Positions 10,607 to 20,917 of a DNA stretch of 64,000 bases are shown piece after piece. Every line of letters starts with the position of its first letter. Position 1 is the first letter of the stretch. The notes beneath the pieces were generated by a model. The model worked only from the letters and a program-made list of their open reading frames with translations. It was not told the origin of the DNA and made no database searches. Made by a program: the position numbers and the translations under genes. This DNA comes from Anastrepha obliqua (Eukaryota > Arthropoda > Insecta > Diptera > Tephritidae): the NCBI RefSeq assembly GCF_027943255.1, contig NC_072893.1, forward strand, positions 119,163,784-119,227,783, written 5' to 3'.

Positions 10607-11050
10607 AAAACTCCAAGATGTGTAAAGTGCAGTGGAAAACATATTACATTTGAATGTAAAAAACCGTCAGACCAAAACCCAAAGTGTTGCAACTGCGGGG
10701 AAAACCATCCCGCTAATTACAGGGGATGTATAGTCGCGAAAGAATTGCAAAAAATCCGTGATAAGAACAGGAATAAACAACAAATGCCAAATCATAGTAA
10801 TAAAGTTATCGATACTATAAATAAAGTTACTAAAATAAATGCTGTGAAAACAAAAAAACCATCTTTTGCTGAAATTCTCAAAGAAGATAAGAAGATTGCG
10901 ATATCAAACAAAATAACAAACAATGACCAGATTCTTGCCCAAATACTTCTCAAATTGAATAATCAAGAAGATTTCAACAAAAGCCTCCATAAACGGTTAA
11001 ATGATCTTGAAAAACAAATACTGTCCAAAGGTAACAAACACAATGACTGA
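10607..11050 (+). CDS. ORF1 (gag-like) C-terminal part, zinc-knuckle RNA-binding protein
   Basis: The frame is open from the truncation point, beginning KTPRCVKCSGKH. It carries two CCHC-type knuckles near residues 5-45: CVKCSGKHITFEC and CCNCGENHPANYRGC. A lysine- and asparagine-rich tail of about 100 residues follows, with a likely coiled coil near the end (LAQILLKLNNQEDFNKSLHK). No start codon of its own is present because the 5' part was never copied. The stop overlaps the ORF2 start by eight bases (ATGACTGA, 11043-11050). In the Jockey clade this protein binds element RNA in the ribonucleoprotein. Confidence 0.9.
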   Translation, partial: KTPRCVKCSGKHITFECKKPSDQNPKCCNCGENHPANYRGCIVAKELQKIRDKNRNKQQMPNHSNKVIDTINKVTKINAVKTKKPSFAEILKEDKKIAISNKITNNDQILAQILLKLNNQEDFNKSLHKRLNDLEKQILSKGNKHND

Positions 11051-13698
11051 TATGCTGAGAATTATGGCATGGAATGCGAACGGCTTAAAAAATCACAAAA
11101 ATGAATTACAAATTTTATTAGAATTAGAACATATTGACGTCTGTCTTATTTCTGAAACGCACTTTACCAAACAATCGCACATTGAATTCAAGCATTATAA
11201 TATCTACCACACTACACACCCAAGCAACTGTCCAAGGGGTGGTAGTGCCGTAATTATTAAGAAAAATATTGAGCAGTACGAAGATTTCAATTTAAGTACA
11301 GAAATATTCCAAGCCACAACTGTAACAATCCAAACAAAAAACCAACCACTTTCAATCACTGCCATATATTGTCCACCAAGATACAATATATCTTCAGAAG
11401 AATACAAGAAACTCATCAACATGCACAAATTTAAGTTCGTAATTGGTGGAGATTTTAACGCAAAAAATGTTTATTGGGGATCACGTTTAACCACAGTGAA
11501 AGGACGTGAGTTGTACAAAGCAGCGCGAGAAACTGGATGTGACTTCATTTCTACGGCGAAACCAACATATTGGCCAACTGATGTCAATAAAACTCCGGAC
11601 CTGATCGACTTTTTCATTGTAAAAAAAACTGTCAACGAATTTTATTCAAATAGCCGAAGGTTCTGATCTCAATTCTGATCATTCACCAATATTCTTAACT
11701 ATCAGTGAAACCATAATCGAGAAAGAAAGTAAACCGACGCTCAATAATAAAAATACTGACTGGAAATCCTTTGCAAAAATTCTTCAAAACATTCAACAAA
11801 ATGACTTCTTAGTAACCACCAAAGATCAACTAGAAGAAGAAGTTCAAAGGTTTGTCCAAGAAATCCAGAAAGCTGCCTGGATGAGTACACCCAATTTCAA
11901 AAGGGTAACAAATGGAGCTAACTACCCCAAAGAAATTAAGCAGCTCATAATAAACAAAAGAAAATTACGGCGAAAATGGCAACATACTCGTTCCCCTAGT
12001 GACAAAACCAAGCTCAACAAAGCATCACAAGAATTAAATAATGAAATAAATTGTATTAAAAATGAATCAATAAATCAATACCTTTCAAGCTTGAGATCTG
12101 ATAAAAAAGGTGACTACTCACTTTGGAAGTGTACTAAATATTTGAAAAGACCAAATTGTCATGTTCCTCCAATCAAAAGAGATAATAATACATGGGCAAA
12201 AAGTGACAAAGACAAGGCAGTAGCTTTTGCAAAACACTTAACAGAAACTTTCCAACCCAACGAAAATCAATCTGACAATTTGTATACTCATACTGTAGAT
12301 GAAAACACTCCTATTTCATTCATTACTATAAAAGAACTCAAAAGGGAAATAAAACAACTAAAAGATAAAAAAGCGCCCGGATTCGATTTAATTACAGCTG
12401 AGGTTTTAAAAAAGTTACCCTACATAAGTTTGGTTAAATTAGTAAAGTTATTTAATCATTCAATTCAGCTTCACTATGTTCCAACCCTGTGGAAAGTTGC
12501 GGAAATGATAATGATTCCGAAACCGGGAAAAGATCTACATCTTGTTTCCTCGTACAGACCAATCTCGTTGCTGCCTCAAATTGGTAAGCTATTTGAAAAG
12601 CTCATCCTCAATCGGTTGATGCCAATTATCGACTCTAAAGATTTGCTACCTTCGCATCAATTTGGCTTTCGGTGTAAGCACTCAACCATCGATCAGGTGC
12701 ATAGAATCACAGCCGAAATTGAAAACTCTTTTGAACAGAATAACGTGTGTTCAGCAGTATTCTTGGACGTCGCACAAGCTTTCGACAAGGTTTGGCATGA
12801 CGGTTTAAATAACAAACTAAATACCTGCCTTCCAAGCGGTTTTTGCGCCCTCCTAAAGTCGTATCTGAGTGAACGCTACTTTCGCGTTAAACAAGGAAAT
12901 GAATACTCTGACCTTGAAGAAATAAATGCTGGTGTGCCGCAAGGAAGCATTCTTGGTCCGCTCTTATACCTTTTATACACCAGAGACTTGCCGATACCCT
13001 CGAATAGCTTGATCGCCACTTTCGCCGACGACACTGCCATCCTAGCAATTGGAAAAAGTGCTGAAGAAGCTGCAACCAAACTTCAAATTGCAACAAACGC
13101 TATTGAAGAATGGACGAAGACTTGGCGCATAAAATTGAACAATACCAAGTCAATACATGTAAACTTCACCAACAAAAAAGTGAATCATTATCCAATAATG
13201 CTGCTAGGTGCCGCAATACCACATGCAAACACTGCAAAATACCTTGGCATGACGCTTGATGCTAAGCTTCGATGGAAGGAGCATATAAAACTTAAACGGC
13301 ATGAAATCCATCTGAAGGTAATACAAATTAAATGGCTAATTGGACGAAGATCAAAGCTATCCATATATAACAAAATAGCGATATATAAACAAATTATAAA
13401 ACCAGTGTGGTCCTATGGCGCGCAATTATGGGGTTGCGCCAGTCAAAGTAATATAAATATACTTCAACGACTCCAGAATAAAATCCTTCGAGATATTCTC
13501 AACGCACCTTGGTTCGTTCGCAATAAGGATATTCACCGTGACCTCAATATCCCTACGGTCGCTGAAGAAATTAAAAAACAAGCAGAAGCCCACTCCCATA
13601 GGCTTCAAAGGCACGTGAACGAGGAAGCTAGCAATCTGCTCAACACCTCAGGCCTAACTCGACGACTGCATCGAATTAAACCACATGATCTGGCATGA
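11043..13698 (+). pseudogene. Jockey-type ORF2, APE endonuclease and reverse transcriptase, one frameshift
   Basis: ORF2 would be about 884 residues. The APE domain starts at the ATG at 11043: AWNANGL (11064 on), ISETHF, GGDFNAKNVYWGS, and then SDHSP in the shifted frame. The RT shows YRPISLLPQIGKLFEKL, HQFGFRCKHSTIDQVHRI, FLDVAQAFDKVW, GVPQGSILGPLLY and the catalytic FADD at about 13018-13029, then KYLGMTLDAKLRWKEH. The only break I see is in an A8 run at 11621-11628. One base too many moves the frame from DFFIVKK to LSTNFIQIAEGSDLNSDHSP, and both sides are otherwise open. It could be a true mutation or a homopolymer sequencing error. The RNase H domain is absent, as usual for the Jockey clade. 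Confidence 0.93.
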
Positions 13699-13846
13699 TG
13701 GCTGTTAATTTAAGGAAGGGACTATGAAAATCTCTTCACAAAATTTTATTTATGTTACCAAAATTGTACTGCTCGTTAGTTTATCTGTAACTAGTTGCAG
13801 TGCCAACAAACATTGTTATGTATTTTATATTGTATCTATGTTTGTA

Positions 13847-13876
<30 letters not shown>

Positions 13877-13879
<3 letters not shown>

Positions 13880-13889
13880 AAGGAAGTAA
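13877..13889. repeat. Right 13-bp target-site duplication of the Jockey-like element
   Basis: ATTAAGGAAGTAA follows the poly(A) tail directly and resumes the interrupted LTR. Confidence 0.95.
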
Positions 13890-13939
13890 TTTCCAGAATC
13901 AAAAAAATCAAAATAAAAATAAAAATTAGCAATAAAACA
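13890..13939 (+). repeat. 5' LTR of BEL element, last 50 bases
   Basis: The sequence continues the LTR with TTTCCAGAATC and ends in AATAAAACA. It is identical to 19560-19609. The 174 + 50 bases sum exactly to the 224 bases of the intact 3' LTR. Confidence 0.95.
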
Positions 13940-13942
13940 TTT

Positions 13943-13960
13943 TTTGGCGCCCGAGCAGGG
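13943..13960 (+). promoter_or_regulatory. Primer-binding site of BEL element
   Basis: TGGCGCCCGAGCAGGGAC begins just after the LTR. The leading TGG is the complement of a tRNA 3' CCA end. The rest resembles tRNA-Lys-type binding sites used by other LTR elements (from memory), so tRNA-Lys is the likely primer. Confidence 0.75.
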
Positions 13961-14028
13961 ACAGTCGGTCCAGTTTTTAAGTTGAACACCAGAATCAACC
14001 TAATATTATTTAAATTTTCTGAATAATT

Positions 14029-17000
14029 TTGTCTAATATGGATCAGGTAAATGTACTTACAGAAATTCAAACGCATTTGCTGTGCGAGCTGACGAAGCTT
14101 AAAGAAAAGGCACATGGGCTGCGTCCGGAAACGCTGTCTCAGGGGTATATTAGGGTGATTAGTGAAAGAGTAGATCATTTATATACATCCTTTATAAAAA
14201 ACCATGAACAAATAATTAGGTCTATAAAGGATGAGGGCGTGTGTGTTGATGAAATTCCATACGTGACTAGTGCAACTTTTGATAGCTTCGAAGACTTATA
14301 TTTCACCTTTAAAGGGTTTTTGTATGATTCTATGCCAGCCTGCTCTACAGCTTCACCGGTGGCATTGAACAGTACATTTGTGGCTCCTTCCCATCGAAAT
14401 GATACATTTTACAGTGACGCTAAATTACCGAAAATCTCCGTACCAAATTTCTCGGGTGATTATTTGGAATGGTTTTCCTTTCGTGATCTTTATACTTCTC
14501 TTGTGCATAATAACAGTGCACTCAGTAAAATTCAGAAAATGTATTATTTAAAAAATTGTGTCACTGGAGAAGCTGCACGTCTTATCAAACATATTTTCGC
14601 AACCGAAGCAAACTATGATCTTGCTTGGAAAACATTAGAGGATAGATTCCATAATAAGCGTGCTATTGTTGACACATGGTTAAAAAAGTTATTCGCGATA
14701 CCAAAGTGCATTGTAGCTTCGCACTCAGCAATTCGAACACTTTTGGACACTACTAAAGAATGTATTGCTTCATTAACCAACCTTAATGTCTCAACCACAA
14801 ATTGGGACCCCCTTATAGTCCATTTGACCATTCAGAAGCTAGATTCTGAGACGAGAAAGGATTGGGAAAAGTCATTACAGGCCTCCAGAGAGCTTCCTAC
14901 TTTGGAACAACTCATTAGGTTTTTGGAGACATGCTTTCGTACTTTGGAAACTCTCAATGTAGACAATACTCAAAAACTTAAGTCGGCGAATATTCCTCAA
15001 CGCCAACTGGTACGAAATTTCAACATAACAAACTCAAGCAAAAGTGAAAACTCTATTTCTTGCTTATGTTGTAAGAAATCGCATCGCCTCTTTAAGTGCT
15101 GGGTATTTAGGGCTTATACGCCCACAGAAAGAAAACAATTTGTTACTCGTAATTCGTTATGTCGCAACTGTCTTTTTCCTGGACATTCGGCAAGCGATTG
15201 CACTTCTAATCATACGTGCAGCGTATGTAATCGCAAACATCATACTTTATTACATGAAGTTTTTTCAGACTCACAACCTGCTGAGTCAGTCACTCCATCT
15301 CGTACTAAGCAGATACAAGGGCTCCATGTAACTGCTCCTTTCTCTTCGCAGGAGTGCAAACGTGAAGTTCTACTTGCAACTATTATTTTAAAAATCGACA
15401 CGCCTAATGGTGCTGTATCCGCACGAGCCTTATTAGATCAAGGATCTCAAGGCACATTCGTTACAGAGCAATTTATACAATTATATAAATTACCATGCCG
15501 TTCCACTTCTTTACAAGTGCGTGGGGTAAACACGCAGCAGAAAAATTGTGTAAAGAAATTAGCGTATCTTAAACTGTATTCCTGCGTAGAATACGATTAT
15601 ACACTACATGCAAAGGCATATGTCTTACCCAAGTTTCGTTCATATCTGCCACAACAGAGTTTTATTCCATTACAGCTTAGTTCTGATATTTCAAATATTC
15701 CTCTAGCGGATCCTGAATATTTCAAATCACGTTCCATAGATCTTATCTTGGGCGCTGATGTATATGGTTTTCTAATGAAAGACGCTCAAATAAAAACTGA
15801 TAGTGGACTTATTTACCAAAATACTCATTTTGGATGGGTTATCTCCGGACCAATGTCAACATCGGTTAATATTGAAACAATAAATACACATCTTTGTCAT
15901 ATAGATGATCAGCTTAAGCGTTTTTGGGAGCAAGAAGAATTGCCAAACATAAGACCGCAATCTGCTGAAGATATAGCCACTGAACAACACTTCATTTCTA
16001 CACACTTAAGGGATAACACGGGTCGATATATTGTATCGCTTCCTTTCCGAGCTGAGCTTAATGGGAAACCAGTACCAGAGTTTCATAATTCTCATTTAGG
16101 TGCTTTAATTAGACTAAAGAATATGGAGCGGGTGTTTGCCAAAAACCCAAACTTCCAAATTGCTTACCTAAAGTTTATGAGAGAGTATCAAGATTTAGGG
16201 CATATGGAGTTGGTTGGAGAATACCCCAAAAATCTTACTCCGCTTTCATATTATTTGCCACACCATGGCGTAGAAAAGCTTAGTAGCACAACCACAAAGC
16301 TGCGCGTTGTATTTGATGGTTCGAGTAAGTACCAAAATAATCGATCACTTAACGAGGAACTGGTGGCCGGACCTGTATTACATTCCGATTTACACCAAAT
16401 AATACTTCGTTGGCGTAGGCATAAAATAGCTATGTGCTTTGACATAGAAAAAATGTTTAGGCAAATTGTTGTAAACCCTGATCACCAACGTTTTCAAAAT
16501 ATTCTCTGGAGAGAATCTGTAAAGGATCCTATAAAAATATATAAATTAAAAACTGTAACCTATGGTACAACTTCCGCTCCCTTTCTTTCTATCAGGACAT
16601 TACAACAGCTTGCAAAGGATGAGTCTGATACCTACGCACTAGCCTCAGAAGTATTGTTACGCGACATTTATGTCGATGACGTTATAACTGGGGCAGACAG
16701 TCTTTCCGAGGCTTTTCATCTGCAACAAGAATTATGTGCACTACTAAAGGCTGGAGGATTTTGTTTGAGGAAATGGTCTTCAAATTGCGCTGATCTTCTT
16801 CAATCAATCCCTAAAGAAATGAAAGAATTTTCTACTGCAGTATCACTTAGTGATGCAGATTTCATTAAATCTTTAGGATTACAATGGCATCCAGTGGGTG
16901 ACTACTTTTCGTTCGTTGTTTCTTTCCCAATACCTGATAAAACTACCAAACGAAGTTTATTATCTGATGCGTCAAAATTATTTGACCCTCTTGGATGGTT

Positions 17001-19356
17001 AGCACCAACAACCATAATAGCTAAAATTATGTTTCAAAAGTTGTGGCGTCTTGGTATTAGTTGGGATGATGAGCTTCCTAATTGTATAAAAAGCGAATGG
17101 CTCGAGTATCGCAAAGCGCTTCCTTGTTTAGAAAATATTAAAATTGACAGGTTTATAGGCACTTCAAAATCCAGGCGATGCTGTTTACATGGTTTTTGTG
17201 ATGCATCGCAAGTTGCTTATGCAGCCGTGGTTTACTCGAGAACAATTATGGAAAATGGAGAAGTAGTTGTGCAACTGCTTCAGAGTAAGACAAGGGTGGC
17301 TCCCGTAAAATTACTCACAATACCTAAGCTGGAGCTCTGCGCATCTCATTTACTTGCCCAACTGGTAGATAAGGTAGTGAAATCTTTGCAGGGGTGTGTT
17401 GAAAATATTGCTTTGTGGAGCGATAGTACGACAGTTTTAGCGTGGATTAGAGCGGAGCCGATTCGTTGGACAGTGTTTGTAGCAAACCGCGTAGCAGAGA
17501 TTCAGCGTCTTACAAACGTCAGCCAGTGGCGATATATTCCTACATCCGACAACCCCGCAGATTGTGCAACGAAAGGCATTCTACCAGACAATTTATCAAT
17601 TCATCCTCTCTGGTGGCATGGCCCTGAGTGGCTACTTCAAAACGAGAGTGCATGGCCAAGTGATATTGACTATAGGAAGGAGACCACCCTTGAAAAACGA
17701 AAAGTGGTCAACATCTTGCATATCAATTCTTCAAGTTATCCACAAATTTTATACAAATTTTCTACTTTAGGTAAAACAATTTCTGTGACAGCCTATATTT
17801 TTCGTTTTTATTACAATGCAACTTCTCAACCTCGGCGCTTTGGAAACCTAACAGCCGCAGAGTTGAAATCGGCATTCAATCGTCTGCTATATTTGTCCCA
17901 ACGCTACGAATATCATGAAGAAATAAAGCAATTGTTACAAACAGGTGAGCTACAGAAGAGCAATCCGATCAAGAAACTGAACCCTTTCATTTGTGGAGAA
18001 GGATTTCTACGCGTAGGAGGAAGGTTACAACTCGCTGATATACCTGAGAATATGAAACATCCCTTTTTGTTATCTAAGAAAAACCCTCTAACTCTACTTT
18101 TATTTACAGACGCACATACAAGAACGTTACATGGGGGTATACAACTAATGATAACTTTCATTAGGCGAAATTATTGGATACCAAATGCGCGTAGAATTGC
18201 GGAAACTGTATTAAAGCGTTGTTTGGTATGCTTTAGATATACAGCGAAAGTAGCAGAACAACTTATGGGACAAATTCCAGCGGTTCGATTGACTCCAGCG
18301 CGACCATTCTTACATAGCGGCGTCGATTTTGCTGGTCCAATTGATGTACGCCAATCGTCTCTTCGTAATGCTAGAACATCAAAGGGGTATATTTGTATAT
18401 TTCTATGTATGGTATCAAAGGCAGTCCACTTGGAATGTGTCTCCAGTTTATCTACTGAGGCCTTTATCGCAGCTTTTCGGCGCTTAATTTCACGTAGAGG
18501 AAAATGTACGCAACTATACTCAGATTGTGGGACAAACTTCGTTGGTGCCAGCAGTCTACTGCACACCATGCATCAGCGCAACACAGCATCAATACCGGAA
18601 GACCTCAGAGCATGTTTTGCTAGCGAAGGCACAACTTGGAATTTTATTCCGCCAGCCTCTCCACACTTCGGTGGTTTATGGGAAGCTGGGGTAAAATCCA
18701 CAAAATTTCACCTTAAGCGTGTCTTGCAAGACCGCGTTTTGAATTTCGAAGAGTTGACTACACTTTTATATCAAATAGAAGCTTGCCTGAATTCGCGTCC
18801 TCTTTGTCCGCTCAATGAAGATGAGGAAAACTGCGACGCACTTACACCAGGACATTTTTTAATTGGAGAACCAACTCTTAATATTCCTGATGAAAACTTA
18901 CTTGATTTCGCTACTTCTGGATTAAGTCGGTGGCGTATGGTTGAACGCTTAAAACAACACTTTTGGCGTCGCTGGTATTCGGAGTATCTCAGTCGATTAC
19001 AAAGCCGTCCGAAATGGACCACTACTCGTATCAATGCTAAAATCGGCGACCTAGTTCTGATGTATGAAGAAAGATGTCCACCTGGCAGGTGGCCTTTAGC
19101 GCGCATAGTTGAAATGCATCCAGGACCTGATGGACTAACCCGAGTAGTCACTTTGAAATGTAAAGGAAAATTTTTCAAGAGACCTATTCGTAAAATTTGT
19201 TTTCTACCTAACGTGAACCCTTCCAAATTAACGGAAGATAGGATTGTTGAAGGCAGCAACGATACGGCTGTGAGTCGGGGCACAGCCATTCAACCTGGCG
19301 ATAAACCAATTACCTCCAACGGCTCTGCTGGAAACAATTCTAATTTCTCCGTTTAG
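14029..19356 (+). CDS. BEL/Pao gag-pol polyprotein, intact
   Basis: One uninterrupted frame of 1775 residues starts at the first ATG after the leader. In order: gag-like region with LPKISVPNFSGDYLEWF (about 132); Cys/His knuckles CLCCKKSHRLFKCW and CSVCNRKHH (about 345-408); aspartic protease with LLDQGSQGTF (Asp near 470); RT with MCFDIEKMFRQIV (Asp 805) and YVDD (881-884); RNase H with GFCDAS (Asp 1058) and LWSDSTT (Asp 1132); integrase with a zinc-binding HGG...CLVC region, then Asp 1433 (SGVDFAGP), Asp 1499 (YSDCGTNF) and Glu 1552 (GGLWEAG). The C-terminal integrase-linked domain has WRMVERLKQHFWRRW. The length and single-ORF layout are normal for the family. No envelope gene follows. All catalytic residues I looked for are present, so the protein could be functional. 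Confidence 0.97.
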   Translation: MSNMDQVNVLTEIQTHLLCELTKLKEKAHGLRPETLSQGYIRVISERVDHLYTSFIKNHEQIIRSIKDEGVCVDEIPYVTSATFDSFEDLYFTFKGFLYDSMPACSTASPVALNSTFVAPSHRNDTFYSDAKLPKISVPNFSGDYLEWFSFRDLYTSLVHNNSALSKIQKMYYLKNCVTGEAARLIKHIFATEANYDLAWKTLEDRFHNKRAIVDTWLKKLFAIPKCIVASHSAIRTLLDTTKECIASLTNLNVSTTNWDPLIVHLTIQKLDSETRKDWEKSLQASRELPTLEQLIRFLETCFRTLETLNVDNTQKLKSANIPQRQLVRNFNITNSSKSENSISCLCCKKSHRLFKCWVFRAYTPTERKQFVTRNSLCRNCLFPGHSASDCTSNHTCSVCNRKHHTLLHEVFSDSQPAESVTPSRTKQIQGLHVTAPFSSQECKREVLLATIILKIDTPNGAVSARALLDQGSQGTFVTEQFIQLYKLPCRSTSLQVRGVNTQQKNCVKKLAYLKLYSCVEYDYTLHAKAYVLPKFRSYLPQQSFIPLQLSSDISNIPLADPEYFKSRSIDLILGADVYGFLMKDAQIKTDSGLIYQNTHFGWVISGPMSTSVNIETINTHLCHIDDQLKRFWEQEELPNIRPQSAEDIATEQHFISTHLRDNTGRYIVSLPFRAELNGKPVPEFHNSHLGALIRLKNMERVFAKNPNFQIAYLKFMREYQDLGHMELVGEYPKNLTPLSYYLPHHGVEKLSSTTTKLRVVFDGSSKYQNNRSLNEELVAGPVLHSDLHQIILRWRRHKIAMCFDIEKMFRQIVVNPDHQRFQNILWRESVKDPIKIYKLKTVTYGTTSAPFLSIRTLQQLAKDESDTYALASEVLLRDIYVDDVITGADSLSEAFHLQQELCALLKAGGFCLRKWSSNCADLLQSIPKEMKEFSTAVSLSDADFIKSLGLQWHPVGDYFSFVVSFPIPDKTTKRSLLSDASKLFDPLGWLAPTTIIAKIMFQKLWRLGISWDDELPNCIKSEWLEYRKALPCLENIKIDRFIGTSKSRRCCLHGFCDASQVAYAAVVYSRTIMENGEVVVQLLQSKTRVAPVKLLTIPKLELCASHLLAQLVDKVVKSLQGCVENIALWSDSTTVLAWIRAEPIRWTVFVANRVAEIQRLTNVSQWRYIPTSDNPADCATKGILPDNLSIHPLWWHGPEWLLQNESAWPSDIDYRKETTLEKRKVVNILHINSSSYPQILYKFSTLGKTISVTAYIFRFYYNATSQPRRFGNLTAAELKSAFNRLLYLSQRYEYHEEIKQLLQTGELQKSNPIKKLNPFICGEGFLRVGGRLQLADIPENMKHPFLLSKKNPLTLLLFTDAHTRTLHGGIQLMITFIRRNYWIPNARRIAETVLKRCLVCFRYTAKVAEQLMGQIPAVRLTPARPFLHSGVDFAGPIDVRQSSLRNARTSKGYICIFLCMVSKAVHLECVSSLSTEAFIAAFRRLISRRGKCTQLYSDCGTNFVGASSLLHTMHQRNTASIPEDLRACFASEGTTWNFIPPASPHFGGLWEAGVKSTKFHLKRVLQDRVLNFEELTTLLYQIEACLNSRPLCPLNEDEENCDALTPGHFLIGEPTLNIPDENLLDFATSGLSRWRMVERLKQHFWRRWYSEYLSRLQSRPKWTTTRINAKIGDLVLMYEERCPPGRWPLARIVEMHPGPDGLTRVVTLKCKGKFFKRPIRKICFLPNVNPSKLTEDRIVEGSNDTAVSRGTAIQPGDKPITSNGSAGNNSNFSV

Positions 19357-19369
19357 TGAAGTACTGTCG

Positions 19370-19385
19370 TCCTTGGGCCCGGGAA
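19370..19385 (+). promoter_or_regulatory. Probable plus-strand priming tract
   Basis: The bases just before the 3' LTR include GGGCCCGGGAA, a G-rich stretch in the polypurine-tract position. It is interrupted by CCC, so the assignment relies on position more than composition. Confidence 0.4.
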
Positions 19386-19609
19386 TGTTCATGTCACATA
19401 CGATGAAATTATCTCCTCTACGAGATGTTGTAATATGTGAGCTAGGTTTAATATTGAACCGCAGCTAACTTATGTTAGCTGCAATAAACTTTCTTTTTCT
19501 TTTGGATGTCAACAGGTGTAGTCATACTTTTTAACATAAGCAAATTATTAAGGAAGTAATTTCCAGAATCAAAAAAATCAAAATAAAAATAAAAATTAGC
19601 AATAAAACA
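19386..19609 (+). repeat. 3' LTR of BEL element, intact 224 bases
   Basis: It starts TGTTCATGTC and ends AATAAAACA. It contains the hairpin plus AATAAA at 19461-19488 and is followed by the CATAT duplication at 19610-19614. It serves as the uninterrupted reference for the split 5' LTR. Confidence 0.95.
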
Positions 19610-19899
19610 CATATAATACAAGCTTCGTGCTTATTTCCGATCACATTTCAACCGAGGGTGCTTGAAATTCTGAGAATTCATCTTTTGATTCCAATTTTCA
19701 CAAACTTGGCTATGTATAAATTCACTGGGTGGCACTTGACATATCAATGCGCTCTTCGCCAGAAAGAAGCTGCTCAATCACCTCATGCGTTGTAAGTTCA
19801 GTTGCTAACTAATGCGTATTTTTCGACGAGGTGTAAAACCAATCAAAAGCCTTAGTCAGTATGGGACTTGAACGCCATTAAAAACATCTCAAGTACGAC

Positions 19900-20340
19900 G
19901 GTTCATCCTACAGAGATACCGATTTGGTAATTACGTTTGGAAGCCATCGTGAGCAATAAGCTCAATCGTCGGTTACGTTCGTTCGCTGTTCGTCTTGCTG
20001 CATTTGATCAATATGGCAGTTATTCTTGCTGCTGCGTTCGTTTAGCATCATTTGCTCGCTTCCCATCAATGTTGCGAAGTTCCACGATAATTCGTGTTGC
20101 AAAGGATTCCGCTTTTAATCCCACTTAAGAGTTTGTGGGACTAGATTATTGGGCGTTAGAAACACACCAGTTTTGCTGCTAGGTCGACGCGTTCCTTAGG
20201 AAACCTGCTACAACAAAAGGCTACATATTCGGTAGACTCCTCTTCGTCCACACTTTCTGGGCAATAACGATTACCAGCCAAGTCTCTGCGATGCTTCAAA
20301 TCTGCATCAGGAAAAAATCAACGTCTCCGTACCATCGACA
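19900..20340 (-). pseudogene. Non-LTR retrotransposon C-terminal zinc-domain remnant
   Basis: The minus strand from about 20310 reads HRRDLAGNRYCPESVDEEE then EYVAFCCSRFPKERVDLAAKL. This has the C..C..EHVFFxCxRFxxER layout of the C-terminal zinc region of R1/I-type non-LTR polyproteins. After stops come IIVELRNIDGKRANDAKR, typical of the extreme C-terminus. It is heavily decayed, with no RT domain visible. The assignment rests on motif spacing. Confidence 0.6.
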
Positions 20341-20404
20341 AATCTAATCGTTAATCCGTGAGATCAACCTATGCGCCCACCAGCCTTTTGGTGACTGGTC
20401 CCAT

Positions 20405-20917
20405 TTCTATTCCCATTTAGTTAACGAGGTAGAGTGGTCTGCTTGTTTTTTTGGGGCACGGATATTTCCAGAAATATCTGTTCAAAATAGGGAAATGCGA
20501 ACACCCCACATGCATATACGGGGATGCCGCCGAAGATGATGCTGAACACACATTCTTCCAATGCATGCTTTGGGAACAAGAACGTCGCACGCTGGAGAAT
20601 ACAGTCGGTCTCATAACCACTGAAAATGTAATCGATAAAATGCTAAGTAGCGAATAAACGTGGGAGATCATCAGTGGTTTCGCGGAAAGAATTATCCGTA
20701 TAAAAAAACCGGTCCTGGACGTAGGCACATAAGCATAGACCTTTGTAATGAGAAAGATGGAATGTCACTCTGAAGGAAACCGAAAGCGGTTTCAGAGTGG
20801 ACGACGGTTCCAAATGAGGGGGAGTTTTTTAGTCCCCGGACATACCATTGCTGTGACGGCTGCTTTGACGATGCATTAAGCATTTTTAACCCCCTCACCT
20901 GCAACGAAAAAAAAAGT
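20405..20917 (+). pseudogene. Non-LTR retrotransposon 3'-end remnant with 3' UTR
   Basis: The frame at 20451-20657 reads GHGYFQKYLFKIGKCEHP, then CIYGDAAEDDAEHTFFQCML and ERRTLENTVGLI. This is the C-terminal zinc domain (C-x-C...H-x4-C) of an R1-like non-LTR protein. A premature TAA at 20655 interrupts it, and the frame continues TWEIISGFAERIIRIKKPVL to about 20730. A GC-richer 3' UTR follows and ends in an A9 run at 20908-20916. It runs opposite to the neighbouring remnant at 19900-20340. Confidence 0.8.

Larger units (their letters stand above)
10606..13876 (+). mobile_element. Jockey-type non-LTR retrotransposon, 5'-truncated
   Basis: The 3.27-kb element holds the end of ORF1 (zinc knuckles), ORF2 (APE endonuclease plus RT), an AATAAA at 13846-13851 and a long poly(A) tail to 13876. 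It is flanked by 13-bp target duplications. The 5' truncation falls inside ORF1, typical of incomplete target-primed reverse transcription. It sits inside the 5' LTR of the BEL element in the same orientation. ORF2 reads through except for one extra base, so the copy is young. Confidence 0.95.
10432..19609 (+). mobile_element. BEL/Pao LTR retrotransposon, near-complete, with nested insertion
   Basis: The element has 224-bp LTRs (TG...CA), a primer-binding site two to three bases after the 5' LTR, one intact gag-pol ORF, and CATAT target duplications. Without the foreign insertion (10606-13889, counting one target duplication copy) it is about 5.9 kb, normal for BEL/Pao. The two LTRs look identical by eye over all 224 bases, so integration was recent. 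The 5' LTR is interrupted by a Jockey-like element. Transcription from the split LTR is probably impaired, because the insertion lies downstream of the presumed promoter and AATAAA. Confidence 0.95.

Noticed and set aside
14613..19289. Minus-strand frames of 64-172 residues opposite the BEL ORF
   Set aside because: They are antisense shadows of the gag-pol gene with no independent motifs.
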